From positions 26,706-90,705 of the forward strand of contig JAAEUE010000233.1 in NCBI GenBank assembly GCA_024227565.1: a DNA stretch of 64,000 nt, read 5' to 3'. The position numbers were made by a program, and so were the translations under genes. The DNA is from Alphaproteobacteria bacterium (lineage in GTDB: Bacteria > Pseudomonadota > Alphaproteobacteria > Rhizobiales > CAJQND01). Each line of letters opens with the position of its first letter. Position 1 is the stretch's first letter. Positions 61,358-64,000 of the stretch are shown here, piece by piece. The notes under the pieces are model-generated. The model worked only from the letters and a program-made list of their open reading frames with translations. It ran no database searches and was not told the origin of the DNA.

Positions 61358-62724
61358 CAGTCATCTTTGTGGGGCCGACCATTCAACCAGAAATGATTGA
61401 AGAGATCTTGCCGGCGACCTTTCTGCCCCCCGCAAAGCAAGGGGATGTGTACAAAGCCGCCCTCAACCGACCGCGCGTCATCGGCATTATTGACGGCTAC
61501 TTCCAAGGCGAGTTGTCTATTTGGCACAAGGAAATTCTTTGGGCCATGGCGCAGGGTATTCACGTGTTCGGATGCTCAAGCATGGGGGCCTTGCGGGCGG
61601 CCGAATTGCACAAGCTTGGCATGCACGGGATCGGCAGAGTCTTTGAAGCCTACCGCGACGGGGTCATTGAAGATGATGACGAGGTGGCGATGCTTCACGG
61701 CCCACCGGAGACCGGATTTCTGCCTCTGACAGAGCCCATGGTCAATGTTCGGGCCACGTTGAATGCTGCGGTGGATGGGGGAATTATCGATGGACCGTTT
61801 GGCACCCAGTTGTGTGAAGTCGCAAAGGCTACGTTCTATCAGGAACTCACCTGGGACAATCTGTTGACTTCCCCTGAAGCCGGCGCACATCAAGACGGCC
61901 AGCTTGACCGCTTGCGCGCCTGGCTGCCCCACGGCAAGATTGATGCAAAGCGCGACGATGCATTGGAAATGGCCCATATGATCGCCAGCTTCCAGGCCAG
62001 TGATCCTGCGCCAATGAACGTGGACTATTCCTTTGAATGGACCCATTTGTGGGAGAATGTCACGGCGGCGGCCGCGCCGGAGACCGCGGCGGACGATGAG
62101 ATTGATCAGGGGGTCACCGGTACGGATGTCCTCAATGAGTTGCGGCTGGACCCGGAAGCCTATCGACAATATCGGCTGGATGCGTTGCTCCGCTTGCTTG
62201 TTCTAAAAGAGTCTCATTTCCGCCATGGCGCCTTGGGACGCCAGGAGCTGCGCGAAGGCATGAAGCAGTTCCGCCTGAAGGAGGGGCTGTTCTCTGGTGA
62301 GGCGCTGGAAGCTTGGCTGGGTGAACGCAAACTCAGTTTGGCACAGCTCAATGAGATGGTTGAAGATGACCTTCGCACCGAGCGTGTCCTTGCTGATGCT
62401 AGCGAAGAACTCGGTGAGCACATTCTCGATGCCTTGAGGCGTTCACCGGAATTCATGAACCTGTTGGACCGCGCCCGCAACAAGAAGGTGGCGCTGGAGG
62501 GGGCGGAAGAAAAAGAGGCGGAACAAGAGGTGTTGCGGCGCTCAAAGCTCGAAATTTTGCATTGGTATTTTGAAACCCAACTGAAGCAATCGGTCCCCGA
62601 AGTACGACAAAATTTCATTCACCAGCTTGATTTTCCTGATGCTGAAAGCTTTTATCAAGTTCTTGCCCGTGAATACCTAATAAAACGCCGGCTCAATCAA
62701 AACAGCGACCTAGCGAATCATTGA
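61354..62724 (+). CDS. TfuA-like protein with helical C-terminal extension
   Basis: A 456-residue protein. Residues 1-210 are the TfuA core (MTVIFVGPTIQPEMIEEILP, then DGYFQGELSIWHKEILWAM, FGCSSMGALRAAEL, GRVFEAYRDGVIEDDDEVAM and HGPPETGFLPL). TfuA supplies or transfers sulfur, or tethers the substrate, for the YcaO partner in thioamide synthesis. The C-terminal 240 residues are predicted helical, rich in Glu, Leu and Arg, and look SurA/PPIase-N-terminal-like (EAWLGERKLSLAQLNEMVED); they could bind the precursor. The 4-nt overlap with ycaO confirms one operon. Confidence 0.86.
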   Translation: MTVIFVGPTIQPEMIEEILPATFLPPAKQGDVYKAALNRPRVIGIIDGYFQGELSIWHKEILWAMAQGIHVFGCSSMGALRAAELHKLGMHGIGRVFEAYRDGVIEDDDEVAMLHGPPETGFLPLTEPMVNVRATLNAAVDGGIIDGPFGTQLCEVAKATFYQELTWDNLLTSPEAGAHQDGQLDRLRAWLPHGKIDAKRDDALEMAHMIASFQASDPAPMNVDYSFEWTHLWENVTAAAAPETAADDEIDQGVTGTDVLNELRLDPEAYRQYRLDALLRLLVLKESHFRHGALGRQELREGMKQFRLKEGLFSGEALEAWLGERKLSLAQLNEMVEDDLRTERVLADASEELGEHILDALRRSPEFMNLLDRARNKKVALEGAEEKEAEQEVLRRSKLEILHWYFETQLKQSVPEVRQNFIHQLDFPDAESFYQVLAREYLIKRRLNQNSDLANH

Positions 62725-62775
62725 ATTGCCGCCATATACTTTGGTTCCGGGACCTGAGAATCGGCGCATTCTAAG

Positions 62776-64000
62776 ATGCAATATACTTGCGAAGGCACAC
62801 GGTTTCTTTTGTTTCCGCAGCCGCCATTCCTGGAAGGCTTTGAAACTCCTGAAAGTGTTGAAGTGTCTTCGCCGCTCGGCAGCGTGGGGCCGGGCCCCTC
62901 TGGCGAGCGCATGTATGCGGTCTATCCCCATGACAAGCTAATCACCTACGGCACCCGTGTGGGCCCGCGCGGGGAGAAGTTCACGCCGCCCTGGCAGGGG
63001 CCGGCACACCCGCCGGCGCTGCCCGATGAGGACGGCCATTTTGATCATTTGGAGGTTGGCACACCGCAGTTTGAGATGGCTCATCTCTATGGCTCTGCGA
63101 GCTTTGTTTTGGATGTGTGGGAAGGCTATTTCGACCAGCCAATCAATTGGCATTTCGGAGATCTGTATGAGCGCATGGAACTCATCATCATGCCACGCTT
63201 TCCAAATGCCACCATGGGTTATGGATTTATGGAGATGGGTGGGTACCGGCTGGATGATGAGGAGTATCGACCCTTCAGCTTGAATTTTGACATCATCGGG
63301 CATGAAGTCGGACATTCGATTATCTACCCCATCATCGGATTGCCGGACCCTGAGAGGGTGTTTAACGATTATTATGGTTTCCACGAATGCGCTGCCGATC
63401 TGGTGGGGCTGATCTCCTCATTACATTTTGACCGTGTCGTCGAACAGCTTCTGGCAAACACGAGGGGCAACTTGTATGCGCTGAATAGGCTGAACCGTGT
63501 GGGGGAATTGGCCCAGAACGATCAGATCCGGGTCGCTGCCAACGAACTCACATTATGGGATTTTGTGAACGGCTGGCGCGATGAGCACGATCTCGGCCAA
63601 CCGTTAACGGCAGCGATATTTGATACGCTTGTGGACGTTTTTCATGAGAGGTTAAAGTCCTATGGAGTGATCTCTGAGGAGACCGAAAATCTTTCCGATG
63701 CGCTTGAAGACAGCCCCGATTACGAAGCGGTCATGCAAGACGTCTTCGATGAACGTTACGCCACCCACTCTGAAGAAATGCGCACGGCACTGCTGGAGGC
63801 CCGCGATCATATCGGCACCTATCTTGCCGTGAGCTTTTCCAAGCTTACGCCCACGCTCAGATATCGCAATGTGGCTGAAAGTCTTTTGGAAGCCGAGTTT
63901 GAGGTGAGCGGTGGGGAGTATCAGGAAATCCTGGCGCACAATCTTTGGCGGCGCGGCATAGGCGTGGTTCCAGTGGGGCCGCGATTGACGCCACCAGATG
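62776..64000 (+). CDS. HExxH zinc metallopeptidase, 3' end beyond the window
   Basis: An ATG at 62776, 51 bp after tfuA, opens a frame that continues without a stop to the end of the window (408 codons seen). It begins MQYTCEGTRFLLFPQPPFLE. A zinc-peptidase motif HEVGH (residues 176-180) is followed, 22 to 24 residues later, by FHECAADLVG with Glu204, the arrangement of gluzincins such as thermolysin relatives. No signal peptide is visible. The upstream in-frame TGA at 62755 excludes a longer start. In the ycaO-tfuA neighbourhood it could be the leader-removing protease, which is an inference. Confidence 0.75.
   Translation, partial: MQYTCEGTRFLLFPQPPFLEGFETPESVEVSSPLGSVGPGPSGERMYAVYPHDKLITYGTRVGPRGEKFTPPWQGPAHPPALPDEDGHFDHLEVGTPQFEMAHLYGSASFVLDVWEGYFDQPINWHFGDLYERMELIIMPRFPNATMGYGFMEMGGYRLDDEEYRPFSLNFDIIGHEVGHSIIYPIIGLPDPERVFNDYYGFHECAADLVGLISSLHFDRVVEQLLANTRGNLYALNRLNRVGELAQNDQIRVAANELTLWDFVNGWRDEHDLGQPLTAAIFDTLVDVFHERLKSYGVISEETENLSDALEDSPDYEAVMQDVFDERYATHSEEMRTALLEARDHIGTYLAVSFSKLTPTLRYRNVAESLLEAEFEVSGGEYQEILAHNLWRRGIGVVPVGPRLTPPD

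Overview
This window looks like chromosomal DNA of an alphaproteobacterium of the order Hyphomicrobiales (Rhizobiales). The support is gene order and gene type: ccmI-ccmE-ccmF-ccmH, then an HtrA/DegP protease, an OmpR-type two-component pair and glnE, an order I recall from rhizobia; a FeuP/FeuQ-type regulatory pair preceded by a small exported protein; heterotetrameric sarcosine oxidase soxBDAG; and a short intergenic palindrome containing CCGAAAACCGGTGCCCACTTT-like sequence (described by position below). No rRNA, tRNA, CRISPR array or intact transposon was seen.

Layout. 1-4.8 kb: repeat-rich intergenic DNA, feuN?-feuP-feuQ, a degenerate cell-wall-hydrolase-like protein, a GcvA-type LysR regulator and a tiny divergent ORF. 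4.8-10.1 kb: soxB-soxD-soxA-soxG on the minus strand. 10.3-22.6 kb: cytochrome c maturation, a hydrolase-OsmC fusion, DegP, a two-component system and glnE. 22.7-25.0 kb: an EF-hand protein, an ECF sigma factor, a probable membrane anti-sigma factor and a periplasmic metal-sensor-like protein. 25-38.2 kb: PleC/DivJ-like kinase, pepN, an exopolysaccharide-initiating sugar transferase, zwf-pgl, a glutathione transferase, a thioredoxin-like protein, an AbrB-type membrane protein, tpiA and a response regulator with an EAL domain.

38.3-47.4 kb is a catabolic island: a TctABC transporter, an IclR regulator, an acylating aldehyde dehydrogenase of the SauS type, a SucCD-like CoA ligase, a class IV aminotransferase and the stub of a short-chain dehydrogenase. 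A plausible reading is uptake of an acid such as sulfoacetate, CoA activation and reduction to the aldehyde. A 29-bp sequence occurs twice in opposite orientation, once on each side of iclR, and is the best operator candidate in the window. 47.4-49.2 kb: an exported PQQ-type sugar dehydrogenase with its cytochrome c.

49.2-54.1 kb is a four-gene unit: two proteins of unknown function sharing a HxARW/LLF module, a DyP-type peroxidase and a cytochrome P450 that lacks the usual acid/threonine pair. One of the unknown genes carries an in-frame TAA. 54.3-56.3 kb: a homocysteine S-methyltransferase-like enzyme and a sulfotransferase.

56.7-64.0 kb is the most unusual part. A TIR-membrane-SUMF1/FGE fusion is cotranscribed with an exported VWA/coiled-coil protein (broken by one frameshift). 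Divergently, across an AT-rich 330-bp region, lie YcaO and TfuA, the pair known to make peptide thioamides, followed by an HExxH metallopeptidase that runs off the window. A 45-codon Cys/Ser-rich ORF just upstream of ycaO is a speculative precursor peptide. Start codons were chosen from visible ribosome binding sites and family lengths; no database search was possible.
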